In this document: one piece after another, positions 11,380-21,702 of the stretch
How the letters are laid out: the number at the start of each line of letters is the position of its first letter
Position numbering within the stretch: the stretch's first letter is position 1
Assembly (NCBI GenBank): GCA_034359265.1
Contig: CP136890.1
Span: 64,481,501-64,545,500 of the forward strand
Reading direction: 5' to 3'
DNA: 64,000 bases
Source of the DNA: Canna indica
Taxonomy: Eukaryota > Streptophyta > Magnoliopsida > Zingiberales > Cannaceae
The notes under the pieces: generated by a model
Told to the model about the DNA's origin: nothing
The model's input: only the letters and a program-made list of their open reading frames with translations
The model's database searches: none
Translations under genes and position numbers: made by a program

Positions 11380-11804
11380 TCTAGGTTGGACTAGCACCTT
11401 GGGCTCAACCGGATCAGGCTCAGAAGCTCCCACTTTCATGAACCAGACTCAGGTCCAACCAAGACATACTCAACCTGAGGGCTCATTCGGTCGTACAAGG
11501 ACACTAACGTTCTTATTAATTATAAGATATTTGTCAATTATGAACCCGACATCTTCGGGATTAGCCATGACCCATTCTAAGCACATCCATAAGAGATTTC
11601 GGAGGAATCATTGCCAGACATCCCTTAATCCTACACTACATACAGACACGACGCACATCGGGTACGTCTATATTCCAATTTCATATACCCAAATCTAGAA
11701 TTCCTTTTACTTGAGCGTCAGAGTGTCTTTGTAGGTCCCCTCGCCAGAGCCGCACCGGACCACGAGACCAGCCAGACTGCCTCACCCCAACTTAGGTAAG
11801 AACA
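11380..11804 (+). mobile_element. LTR (3' part) of a Tat-like Gypsy element
   Basis: Ends AGAACA at 11804 immediately before a primer-binding-type sequence. Contains the block TTGAGCGTCAGAGTGTCTTT followed by GCAGGT-like cytosine-rich sequence that closes the LTRs of Tat/Retand-type Gypsy elements. The upstream start is not clear; the hAT element lies just to the left. Confidence 0.55.
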
Positions 11805-11823
11805 TTTGGCATCCACCGTGGGG
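11805..11823 (+). promoter_or_regulatory. Probable primer-binding site, Tat-type
   Basis: TTTGGCATCCACCGTGGGG directly follows the LTR end and resembles the TGGCGCC-type site used by Tat-lineage elements; the GCG core has decayed to GCA. Confidence 0.5.
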
Positions 11824-12010
11824 CCGAGTAAATCTTACATGCCCCACCACGGTAGGTACCCGTAGTCAGGCGAACGCCGCCGCACATAGGCAACATCCTA
11901 GAGATGCTAGCACAGTGAGGAGTGATGCTCTGGTACGCACATAGGAAGAACTGTGCCACATGGTCCCCGACCTTTAGGCGCACCGCCGCTCGGAGAACGA
12001 AGAAGACAAT

Positions 12011-13424
12011 TGTTGGCTTATGGGTCTCTCTTAAGCCTCGATCTTATTTTGATGATAACAAACATGTATTTAATCTATATATGAAATTATGAGTTCAGGT
12101 TGAGGTTGCGATAAGCATGCCAAGTTCGTTCAAACGAAACGAAAGAAGAGATTCTCAAAGAAACGGAAGTAGAAAACGTCAAAGAAAGGCTCAGACTTAG
12201 ATCAAGTAGAAATCATGTAATATACCCCTAGGATGATTTTATCCCAAGCCAAATTGTAAAGTTATCAAAGTCGAAACTCGGTAACTAAACCCATAAAAAG
12301 GCATGTAACAAAAATCAAGTAGAAGTAAGCCTCAGCCTGAGTTCGATCGATCGAATGTTGCGAAAAAATGGCAGTAGCCATTCGGTCGACCGAAGTTGGT
12401 GAAGAAAACACAGACGGCTGCGTCGGTCGACCGACCGAAGCCAAAATTTGGCAGAAGGCTCGTCGATCGATCAGATTGCAAATCACCAATCGCGTGAATA
12501 GCCGTCATTGTATCGGTCGACCGAATCAAAAATCACAATGTCACATCCCCGGCATCATTGCATCAGTCGATCGAACGATCGATCAGATTTAGGATGGATG
12601 AAGTTGTGACTCCTTCGGTCGACCGAATAGTGTTAAAAACCCACAGAAAGGGTAGCGGTTGATCGGTCGGTCGATCGAGAATCGACCGAACAGGCCGAAA
12701 CAACTATTTTTCTACCCGTTGAGTCGCCGATTACCTGAGGGGTTATAAATACCCCTCACCTTCCTTCTTAAAACCTTCTTAGTGAATTTATTCAGCATTC
12801 AAGAAGTGATTAAAAGCCTTCAAAGTGATCGATCTGTTGTGCCCTAATCTTCCGTCAAATTCTTCTTCAAGCGCCTATTTTCTTCAACTCTGCTTCAACT
12901 CCAGTGCATCTTCTGGCAAGTTGAAGGCGTGAAGGCTTGGGAAAAGAGCTGTGGTTTCTATTTCTATTCTTAAGCGCTTTTACATTGTATTTGAAGTTTT
13001 ATTTTAGATTTGTTTTCAATCTGTAATAGCTGCTAGGTGTGCTAGGGAAACACTTATGGCAAACTTTGTAGAATTGTGTTTTGCCTAGGTGAATTGGTTT
13101 GAGGGGTTCTCAGAGTGGTGAGAAGAGTGTCCTCATTGTATTCAAAGGGAAACACAAACTCTAGAAAGTAGTGGTTAGAAATCCTTGGTGAGGAGCCAAG
13201 TTAGTGGAGTAGGCAGTTGGTTGAACCACTATAATTATTCTTGTCTGCATTGCTTTCTTGTTTGCCTATCATTGTTATTGATATTTGATCACATCCACTA
13301 TTAAGAAATACTTGCACTTTAGTTAAGTTAAGTTTGAGCATAAAAGAAAAAAGTTGATTAAATAGAAAAGGGGACAAACACTATTTAACCCTCCCCCCCT
13401 TCTAGTGTCAGATTTCACACAACA
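12011..13424 (+). mobile_element. Solo Sirevirus-type LTR with TSD ACAAT
   Basis: 1,414 bp from TGTTGGCTTATGG to TTTCACACAACA, flanked by ACAAT on both sides (12006-12010 and 13425-13429). U3 holds a palindromic array (12341-12690: GGTCGACC, CGATCGATC, TGGCAGTAGCCA) just upstream of GGGGTTATAAATACCCC. A cytosine run and TCTAGTGT precede the 3' end, as in the other Sirevirus LTRs. It interrupts the Tat-like element, whose gag resumes at 13430. The exact 5-bp duplication identifies a single insertion later reduced to one LTR. Confidence 0.9.
12744..12751 (+). promoter_or_regulatory. TATA box of the solo LTR
   Basis: TATAAATA in the context GGGGTTATAAATACCCC, which recurs at the same place in other Sirevirus LTRs of this window. 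Confidence 0.65.
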
Positions 13425-13429
13425 ACAAT

Positions 13430-14480
13430 CACTTGGAGTGATCCATCCAAGAGGCCAACCTCGGCCTTTCGGGACGAGATCTCCCGCATGCATCACCAGA
13501 GAGAACAGGAGGACACTAGGGCCAGAGACCGCTCCTCCCGCCAACATCGACTCAGGGCCCTTCGCCGAGCACATCATGGAAGTCCATCTTCCTGACAACT
13601 TCAAGTTGTGGACCACACTCCAGCTCTATGACGGCATGGGTGATCCCACCACTCACCTAACGATGTTCAGGTCGATGATGCTCATTAATGACACAACCAA
13701 TTATATTATTTGCCATGCCTTCCCGACCTTCTTGGAGAAGATCATGTTGCTCTAGTTCTTCACTCACCTACCTAGGTCTTTAAAAACCTTCCAGAAGCTC
13801 TCCTAAGCTTTCGCCAACTAGTTCTCCTTGTCGCAAATCTACTCCAAAATTGAGGATGCCCTTCACTACATCAAGCAGGGGCAGCATGAGTCGCTGAGAG
13901 ACTACATGAAAAGGTTCCATGCGGTGTCCATGGATATCCCAAACCTCGACCCACACATCGAGCTATTTTCTATCAAACACGGTCTGCAGCCTGGGCAATT
14001 TGCTAAACGGATCACCTCGGCTAAGCTGAGAACTATGGCTGAATTCTAAGAAAAGGCCGTATGCCACATGGAGATGGAAGAACTCCGAGAGGTTAGAAAG
14101 GCTCATAGGCAAACCACCAAAGATGGCACCGAGGACAATAAGTCCAAAAAACCCGACAAGAAAGGCGAAGATCGAGATCGCCACAACCAGGAAAACAACA
14201 AGAGAGAAAAGTCATCGCCTTGACGAAACGTTTGATATGAGAAGTACACTCCGCTCAATGCGAAAAAAGGAGAACATTCTCCGTGAGATTTATGATTTGA
14301 AACTTGTCCGACACCCCATTAATGCCAGAAAATAAAAGTTGCCACCCAATGCCGACAAGAGCAAGAGATGTGCATTCCACGACACCTACGGGCACACCAC
14401 CGAGGTCAACGTGGTGTTGGGGAACCAGATTAAGGGCCTAGTTCGAGCTGGGCGACTCGACCCATATTTCAATCAGGGAA
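13430..14480 (+). pseudogene. Tat-like Gypsy gag, degenerate
   Basis: The reading has the signature of the plant retrotransposon gag family: GPFAEHIMEVHLPDNFKLW (13555-13612), QLYDGMGDPTTHLTMFRSMM, then after two stops a KIEDALHYIKQGQHESLRDY word (13840-13900) with MKRFHAVSMDIPNLDPHIEL, and GLQPGQFAKRITSAKLRTMAEF ending at 14049. A lysine-rich tail follows, then CAFHDTYGHTTEV (about 14370-14410), the remnant of the zinc-binding region, with the last cysteine replaced. Capsid-forming role by family; this copy has at least five stops. Confidence 0.75.
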
Positions 14481-14485
14481 GGTAA

Positions 14486-16043
14486 TGTTGGCCTAAGGTT
14501 TTCAACCTAGGTCTTAATCTCAATTTTGATAATAAATAAGGAACTAATGTTTTTCATGGAGAAATATTTTCAGGTTCCAAGTCGGTTAGCACACGACGTT
14601 CCCGATCGAAGAAATTGGAGAAATCGGCAAGGACGCTCGTCGACGCTCAGATTTCGTCGGGAGGTTTGATTCTAGGTCTAGAGTGTCTACGTTTATGTAT
14701 ATCCTCTATTTGATGCATAATAACTAAAAAACCAAAATCCGAACCCCAAAATATGAAAACCAATAAAATATGGAAACGGCCTAGAAATCTCCAAAGTCTA
14801 GGGATGTTCTTGGAGGGCTATCTGACTTAGACATTTTCTTGGCACCAAAAGTCCTGATAATTGTTACTTAAGTAGAAGTAAGTTAATGACCTATTTTAAA
14901 GGAATTTTTGAAAACCTTTAACCTATCCATATTTGATCCGGGAGATTATAAAATTTTCGATTTTCGTAAATTTGCACTAGACCCCAAAAGTTAGATTTTA
15001 ATTTTTTTGATATTTTTTTTTAATCCAAATGGGGGTAATCCTTATTTAACATTTATGTTTTAAATAATACTTTAAGTTAAAGTTAAGAAATGTTAAATAA
15101 GACTTAGAAATATTAGACCTTGTTGAAAGTGCCCTCAGTGTAGTTTCGGTCGAATGGTTGGTCGATCGACCTGTGATCGACGAGCGACCAACTTGAGGTA
15201 GAAACCCACAGTGTGCATTTGGTCGACGTCTAGTCGAATATTCGGTCGATCGAACCATCGACCGACCGGCGGGCTAATGGCTCAAAAAATATTCATTTCA
15301 TTCTGTTGTGCCTGAGGTTTGAGTGACGTTTTGCATATAAAAAAGCCTTCCTATGATCTTTTGGAACCTATTGTGACATCTTATGATCATCCCTAAGCCT
15401 CATTGAGCCATCTTTGTTGAAACACTAGCCTTCTACCACATCTTTCTTGAGATTGCCTTCATGCTTGATTTGATTCATCATCAAGGCATCAAGAGGATCT
15501 AGAATTCATTGTTTGAGAGCTAAGTTTGTGTTGTTTATTATTTGCTCTCTATTACTTGTGTATTTTTTTGTTTATTTATTATATTTCTCAAGTTTTGTAA
15601 AGATCTAGTGCGTAGCTCCTGAGTTGGGTAGTTGCCTTGGTTGTAAGGCTTAAATCCACTGGTGTAGCTTAATTTACTAGGATTAGTGATTGTTGTCCTT
15701 CAGAGTTTGAGGTGGAAGAGTGCTCCGGGTAAGAAGGCGGAGACTTCTGGGTGTGGAAGTGCCTTAGGTTGAGAGCAGAGACTCTTCAGCTACAAGGTCC
15801 TCATTGTAAGGAAACATTCATAATCTGGTAAAGTTAAGTTTCGAAATCCTAAGCGGAGAAATCAAAGTGCTAGCATTGTTTACTTTGTGTTTGATTACTT
15901 GTTTATTCGCTTCCACATTTTAGTAGTTCATTTGTGAATTGCCTAAGTTGAAAGAAAAGATTAAAACTGATAATTGGCATTTAGGCTAAAGTTTTAGATA
16001 ACATACTATTCACCCTCCTCTAGTGTAAGTCATTCGACTTACA
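14486..16043 (+). mobile_element. Solo Sirevirus-type LTR, imperfect TSD GGTAA/GGGAA
   Basis: 1,558 bp from TGTTGGCCTAAGG to TTCGACTTACA inside the Tat-like element. The flanking pentamers GGTAA (14481-14485) and GGGAA (16044-16048) differ at one base. U3 contains a shorter palindrome group (15146-15275: GGTCGATCGACC, GGTCGACG, TCGACCGACC) upstream of a TATAAAAAA box. This belongs to the longer LTR subtype, which carries an extra U3 block near 14660-14900 also seen at 21,350, 61,563 and 62,423. Confidence 0.8.
15336..15344 (+). promoter_or_regulatory. Probable TATA box of the LTR
   Basis: TATAAAAAA follows the palindrome group by about 60 bp, replacing the TATAAATA of the other copies. Confidence 0.45.
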
Positions 16044-16159
16044 GGGAATGTAGCCGAGACAAGAATGGCGCGACCCTCAACGTCAAAGCCAGAGCCGGAT
16101 GATGATCGGGCTACTTGACCAAGTAGCAAAGTTTGAGGAGTCATCAATTACATAGCCGG

Positions 16160-16800
16160 CGGGTTCGCGGGAGGAGGCGAAACAAGCTCGGCCAAAAAAA
16201 GATCCCTCTGAGACCGCCCATCTGCAGCGGCTCACCTTCAGAACCCCGATAGTATCATTCTATGAATCTGACTTCTAAGGGATTGAAAAACCTACACGGC
16301 CCCGTCATTATTTATGTAATCGTCGGAAATTTTATTGTCAGGAAAGTTTTAGTAAATGAAGGTAGTTCGACCGACATCCTCCCTCACTCCACATTTGAGA
16401 AAATATACTTAATGGAGTCCTCTCTCCGCCCCTATAATGAAGACCTAGTAGGCTTCTCGAGAGAACATGTCAACCTCCGAGGTTCCTTACAACTGAGAAT
16501 GACATTTGACTCACAACCAAAGGTGAAGATCATCGATGTCCGAAATCTGGTCATCGACGTCCCAAGTCCCAACCACATGATCCAAGAATGACCCTCTCTG
16601 AACAACTTGGGATCCATCATGTCAACCCCCCAACGAGCACTCAAGTTCCTCGTCTTCAAAGCAAAGGTAAGGGTACTCATGCGAACCAAAAGGAAGTCGT
16701 TGGTGTTACAACGAATGCATGAAGCTGAAGCTAGCCAGACCAAGGGAGGAATGAAGCACAACCAACCACCAGGCGTTGTCAGTATCCCATGATGAACGAC
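16160..16800 (+). pseudogene. Tat-like Gypsy aspartic protease region
   Basis: Plus-frame reading NLTSKGLKNLHGPVIIYVIV then VRKVLVNEGSSTDILPHSTF (about 16340-16400) matches the Gypsy protease, where the active site normally reads D-S/T-G-S-S. Here it is N-E-G-S-S, so the catalytic Asp and the hydroxyl residue are both lost. It continues with LRPYNEDLVGFSREHVNLRGS and VIDVPSPNHMIQE, then a stop and SLNNLGSIMST, in the order expected at the protease-RT junction. No RT motif follows. Confidence 0.7.
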
Positions 16801-16959
16801 TGCCAATGGCCCTCGAGCCGAACCGCGGTGGGAATACTCAGAAGCGACCCTGGCCCGGTGATGATCCAAAAGTTGAAGGTTGCGCACATAAACGATATGC
16901 ACCAGGGGTCGCCTAAGACAAAAGCAGCTCAACCTACTTCAACCACAAACGAATGAGAT

Positions 16960-17800
16960 CAGGGATTTTCATCTTCCCCTCCTAAAACCTAAACAAGATG
17001 AGGTCACGCACAAACTGAGCACTGCACTCAAAATAAACTCTACTGTACTGCTAGCTCCTTTCCCCTATTAATAAAGATCACCATCTTTCACAACTCTGCA
17101 CGGCACATCAATACCAGAAACCATATTAATAAAGATCACCATCTTATGCTCATCAATCACCATATTAATAAAGACACACTGTTATACAATGCCAGAAACC
17201 TGCATCCTACGCGGCACATCAATCGTCTACGACCCCAGGCGCGATCATGTCTTATGCTCCTCGACGAGCTCAGCTTGACTCCAAGTGCGGTCCTCGGCCT
17301 TAGTCGCCGCTCTCGAGCTCCTACGCTCTCGATGACCCCAGGCACGGTCCTGCTTTATGCTCCTTGGCGAGCTCTGCTTGACCCAAGCGAGGTCCTCGGC
17401 CTCAGTCACTGAGCTCCCACGCTCTCAACATATGTCCTACCTTACACTCGCAATTTCGGCCCTCCTACTCTCACACCAAAGTGTGGCCCTCGCTGCCACC
17501 ATCATCTCGGCAATCGCCAATAGCTACCAAAAAGGTACTTTCGATCCTGACTCTATAGAACTTGATCTCCGTTCAAGAGCGAATTATTGCTCCCAAAAGC
17601 GGTCACATTTTGGAATCCCACAGAATAAAGGTTGGCGATACCCGCCCGAACATCCAATTTACATAAAACAAAATTATGTAGTAGGAAAATAAAGTGCCCA
17701 AAGGCGCAATAACAACCCATGAAAAGGCAACCACGTTAGAGGCCCTGAAGGGGCAGGAGTCAAAAGGCCTTAAAAGGCAGTAATCCGTGAAAAACAATTA
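16960..17800. repeat. Non-coding region of the Tat-like element with tandem repeats
   Basis: No RT, RNase H or integrase motif is seen. A short unit, ATTAATAAAGA followed by TCACCATCTT or a variant, occurs three times (about 17069, 17127, 17163), and a 103-bp unit beginning GACCCCAGGC occurs at 17231 and 17334. Tandem repeats in the untranslated part are common in Tat-lineage elements. Confidence 0.55.
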
Positions 17801-17810
17801 CAGTTCCATC

Positions 17811-19490
17811 TTATTGCTGAAGAATTGGAACAACCTTATCATGCACAGTTGGGGCGTCGTCCCCCAAAACCTCAGCTATCCCTGTGGGGAGAGGACACAA
17901 CTCGGGAACAACAACTGAAGACTCCCCCTTAGTTAGTGCGGTAGCCTCCTTCTCCACCCTAGGGTTAACTAGGGAATCATCGCTCACCACCTTGAACCAC
18001 TTGATCTGAGAGAAGTCATCTTCCGGAGCAAGCAATTTAGCTTGCACCATCGCGCTTTCAAAACCATCGGTGTACAGATTGAGAGTTGCATCCCAGTAGC
18101 TACCAATCTCACCTACGAGTTCTCACACCTTTACCTCAAGATCCTGCACCTTTACCTTGAGTTCTTGCGTCGCCGCCTTGGATCTCTTCACCCTATCTCG
18201 AGCAGCCTCAGTCTCAGCCCTCAAATGGGACCTGTCCACAGCGGCCACAACGGTCACAACGAGATCATGATGGAGTTTCTCCAACTCCGCCCTTAAGCCA
18301 CCAGACATATCCTTGGTTCCCTCGCCCAAGCGGCAGATTAAGAACAATAACGTTCAGAAGCCCAACCTCGCGAACCTTCGCTTCAAGGGCCTTCTTCACC
18401 TCTACCAGCTCGGCTCTTATCGACTAGATGTCTCGAGCCTGAGCCTCGAACATCTTCAACGTGGACATCTTGTCCCCCACCAGCTTGTCCACTAGGCTCA
18501 CCAAATAGAGGCAACCAGCCTTGGCAAATCTGTTTGAATACCAAGCAGGAAGCACTAATTGTAACGAAGAGCCACAACTGGATGTTAATCTATTAGCAGG
18601 GCCTCCTTCATCATCGCCGCCTCTGACACAGCAACCACGACCTTCGTAAGAAGGACGACGTCCCGAGAAGGTAGGCCCTCGCCAGCGCATGTACCCCCGA
18701 CCCTCTTCCTCTGCCTCAAAGGAGAGCTTGGAGGAGTCACGGAATCAAAAGGCACTAGCAACCTAGTCGACCTCGGAGCTCGGGATCCCAAGGATCCCGG
18801 AACCCTGGACCCCAAAGCCTACGCTGAACTGGGCAAAGGCGGAAGAGGAGAAACATCCACCAGCGGACGCTTGTCTTTGCCGCTCGTAGGGGCGCCGCCC
18901 CTCATCTTCTCCAATCAAGCACACAGGTTCTGTTCATCCAGCATGGAAGACATCCCACCTGCACCAAAGAAATTCTCTTTCAGTGCACTCGAGAAAGCCA
19001 AAGTAATAATACCTTACAATCTCCCCAAACATACTTATATATTATGAGATTGAGGTCCTATCCTGGTCTCGTCTCAGCAGTTCCCTACAGGAAAAAGGAC
19101 CCGAAGGGCAATGCCGACCCAAGAACTCAATCACAAGTCTATCCTTGGGAGAGATCCGCTTCTCCTCCAGAAGCAAAATAAGTGTAGGCTCCTTCCTCCA
19201 AGACAACGGGAACCTTCTCCATGAAAAACTACGAGATCTCTAGCCTCGGTCTAACCTTAAAGAAGTGTGTTTTTAAGTTCTTATAAGAACTTCTGAACAA
19301 GCCGAAGAGCCTTCTCCCAAGAGCACTACTGAACGACACCCATACACCCTTCTGGGTCCCTTTCTCCTGAAAGAAAGAGGAAAACACACTAACGCTCGAC
19401 TTGACCCCGAGGCACTTCATCAAGATTTCAAATCAACGGATGAAAGCCCAACTATTCGGATGCAACTGCGTCAAAGCGACGTTTGCCTGA
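17811..19490 (-). pseudogene. Antisense ORF of the Tat-like element (gypsy-type 'transposase' domain)
   Basis: On the minus strand, near 19,450-19,230, the reading gives LNPNSWAFIR, then LMKCLGVKSSVSVFSSFFQE, GVWVSFSSALGRRLFGLFRS and YKNLKTHFFKVRP. This is the pattern of the plant domain called 'putative gypsy type transposase'. Further along come a basic/Arg-rich middle, a coiled-coil-like stretch (LRAELEKLHHDLVV...AETEAARDRVKRSKAATQELK at 18300-18150) and a short acidic C-terminus (LLAPEDDFSQIKWFKVV...VPILQQ) ending at 17811. Several stops and frame changes break it. Antisense extra ORFs downstream of pol are known from Tat/Retand/Grande-type elements, which fits its orientation here. Confidence 0.6.
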
Positions 19491-19500
19491 TTCAACACCC

Positions 19501-19544
19501 CATGCTCAAAGTTAGTAAATGGAACCGGACTAACTTTGAGCATG
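19501..19544. repeat. Perfect 16-bp inverted repeat at an element junction
   Basis: CATGCTCAAAGTTAGT (19501-19516) and ACTAACTTTGAGCATG (19529-19544) are exact reverse complements around a 12-base loop. The structure sits exactly where Tat-like sequence stops and minus-oriented Sirevirus LTR sequence starts. Confidence 0.85.
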
Positions 19545-20683
19545 TTTACTAAAAACTTTAAACCTAAATCCAATTTTAATCAATTCTTGATTACTTATAA
19601 AATTCACAATTCAAAGACTAAGTGTAGAAGCGAGTAAATATTGCAATACAAACAAGCACAAGTATATGGATGCAAACACAAGTATGTAACTATTCTTTGA
19701 TACTACATGAATTTATCAAGCTAGGCAAAGTGAGTGATTTTAGCAATATAATAATCAAAGTGAGAAACAAGCTAATCACACTCAATCAAGGCAATACTAA
19801 CAATATAGATTTATAATGGTTCGGGACCCTTCCCTACTCCACTACCTAAGCACTCCGCTTAGGATTTCCAACTTAACTTTACTAGATTAAATTTGTTTCC
19901 TTGCAATGAGGACTTTACACTAGAGAATCTCCACTCTCAAACCGAAGACATCTTCCACAATCGGAGGTTTACGCCTTCCTACAAAAATCACTCTTCCACC
20001 TCAAACTCTGAAGGACAACAAATTCAAATCCTAGTAAACTACCTAAACCGGTGCAGTTATGCCTCAAACACCAAGTCTACCACCCACTCAAATAAATCTA
20101 GCACCCTAGGTTTACACAATTTGAAATACAACAAATAAACCACAAAAATACACAAGTAAATGGAGCAATGAACCAAGGGGAGTATACTTAGCTCCAATAC
20201 TAAATCCCTAGTCCTCTTGATGCCTTGAGAAGATGAAACTTGAAGGTTCAAAGGCAAGATCAAGGTTTAAGAATAGAAACTAGGGTTTGAAATGAAATGG
20301 CTAAAGAAAGCTTGTAAATATTATCGAAATGGCTCAATGAATAGTTGGGGACCTTCGAAGGTTGATTTCAGGAGTATTTATAGAGCTCACAAGGGTAGGA
20401 GTTCAAAACTAGTCGTTCAATGGATGAAAAAAGATCAATTGGGGCTTTCGGTCGACCATGGGTCGACCGAGGGTCGGTCGAGGTTCAATTGTAATGTTAC
20501 TGGACAAAATAGTGACCATTTTGCTGGTTTTGGGGTCTCCGGGTTTCAAGTTTGAGATTTTGGGTATCTTTGCATCACAATGAGGATTTTATAATGAATC
20601 TATACCCTAAACCTAGAGTTTAACTTCCGATGAATCCTGAGCGTTGACGAGCGTCCTTGCCTCCAATTACTCTGATTTTTTTG
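19545..20683 (-). mobile_element. Sirevirus-type LTR fragment, minus orientation
   Basis: Follows the R-U5 and part of U3 of the Sirevirus LTR, in reverse: 'tactccactacctaagcac' near 19833, TATTTATA at 20375, and a short palindrome group at 20450-20480 (GGTCGACC, GGTCGACCGAGG). The U5 end is missing at the hairpin junction, and the far U3 end is cut by the chromovirus LTR at 20684. Confidence 0.75.
20375..20382 (-). promoter_or_regulatory. TATA box in minus-oriented LTR
   Basis: TATTTATA on the plus strand equals TATAAATA on the minus strand, with the palindrome group about 70 bp upstream in LTR orientation. Confidence 0.5.
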
Positions 20684-20702
20684 TGTCATACCCCAAACTC
20701 AA

Positions 20703-20888
20703 GCATGACCGGCCAGAGTACCACCCGTACTCTGAAGCCTAACCCAATCAAGACAACTAGATAAAACCACAAACCTGTATAGTTTATAAAACCGAGCATG
20801 ACCGGCCAGAGTACCACCCGTACTCTAAAGCCTAACCCAACCAAGACAACCAGATAAAACCACAAAACCTGTACAGTTTACAAAACCA
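20703..20888. repeat. 93-bp tandem duplication near the LTR U5 end
   Basis: Two adjacent copies start GCATGACCGGCCAGAGTACC at 20703 and 20796 and differ at only a few bases. Confidence 0.8.
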
Positions 20889-21349
20889 ACACAGTTTATC
20901 AAAATACATAAACTGAATAAATTTCAAACCATCAATTAAAACAACTCAATAGTTGTAGCAGTTGAAAATCTTTTTGAAAGAAAACCAGTTTAACATAATA
21001 AAATCCCTCAACATCAAAAGTGCAAAAATAAGAAAACTAAACCCAAGCCTGCATGACTCAAAGAAAAATATAAAACCCTCTATATAATAGAGTAAACACC
21101 CAGACCACGACATGTCACGAGATCCCCTGTCCCTGCCACAACCAATCGTGCTACTGCATCCCAATACCCTTCTGATCACGCTCAGATGCTACAAGAAAAA
21201 TAACACATAAAATCATAAGTCCAACTAGAACTTAGTGAGTGGTTCAGTCCTCTACCCACCATGCCCTAGTAATATAAGTCCAGCGAGTAAATATATATAA
21301 TAGAAGATAGGCATATAACTCATAAGCAGTACCAAGCATGCATGATTAC

Positions 21350-21702
21350 TGTTGGCCTAAGGTTTTTAACCTTGGTCTTAATCTTAGTTTTGATGATAAC
21401 AAACATGGAACTAATGATTTCACGAAGAGTTATTTTCAGGTTCCTTATCAGTTAGCGCTCGACGTCCCCGATTGAAAAAAATGGAGAAATAAGAGAAATC
21501 GACAAGGACACTCGTCGTCGCTCCGGATTCTTCAGGAAGTTAGAGTTTAGGTTTAGGCTGTCTAGAATGAACATATGATCCTCTCTTATGATGCAAAGAA
21601 TCCAAAAACCAAACCCGAACCCCAAAACATGAAAAAATGAAAAATCAAAAAATGACTCTGAAATTTACTAAGCCTAGGGAGCTCTTTGGAGGCTCTAAAA
21701 AT
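21350..21702 (+). mobile_element. Sirevirus LTR 5' fragment nested in the chromovirus LTR
   Basis: Starts TGTTGGCCTAAGG at 21350 and follows the long-subtype LTR U3 start (TTTTGATGATAACAAACATGG, GACAAGGACACTCGTCG, GAGTTTAGGTTTAGGCTGTC). It stops at about 21702, where chromovirus LTR sequence resumes. Only the first quarter of the LTR is present and no target duplication is seen, so a deletion has removed the rest. Confidence 0.7.
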
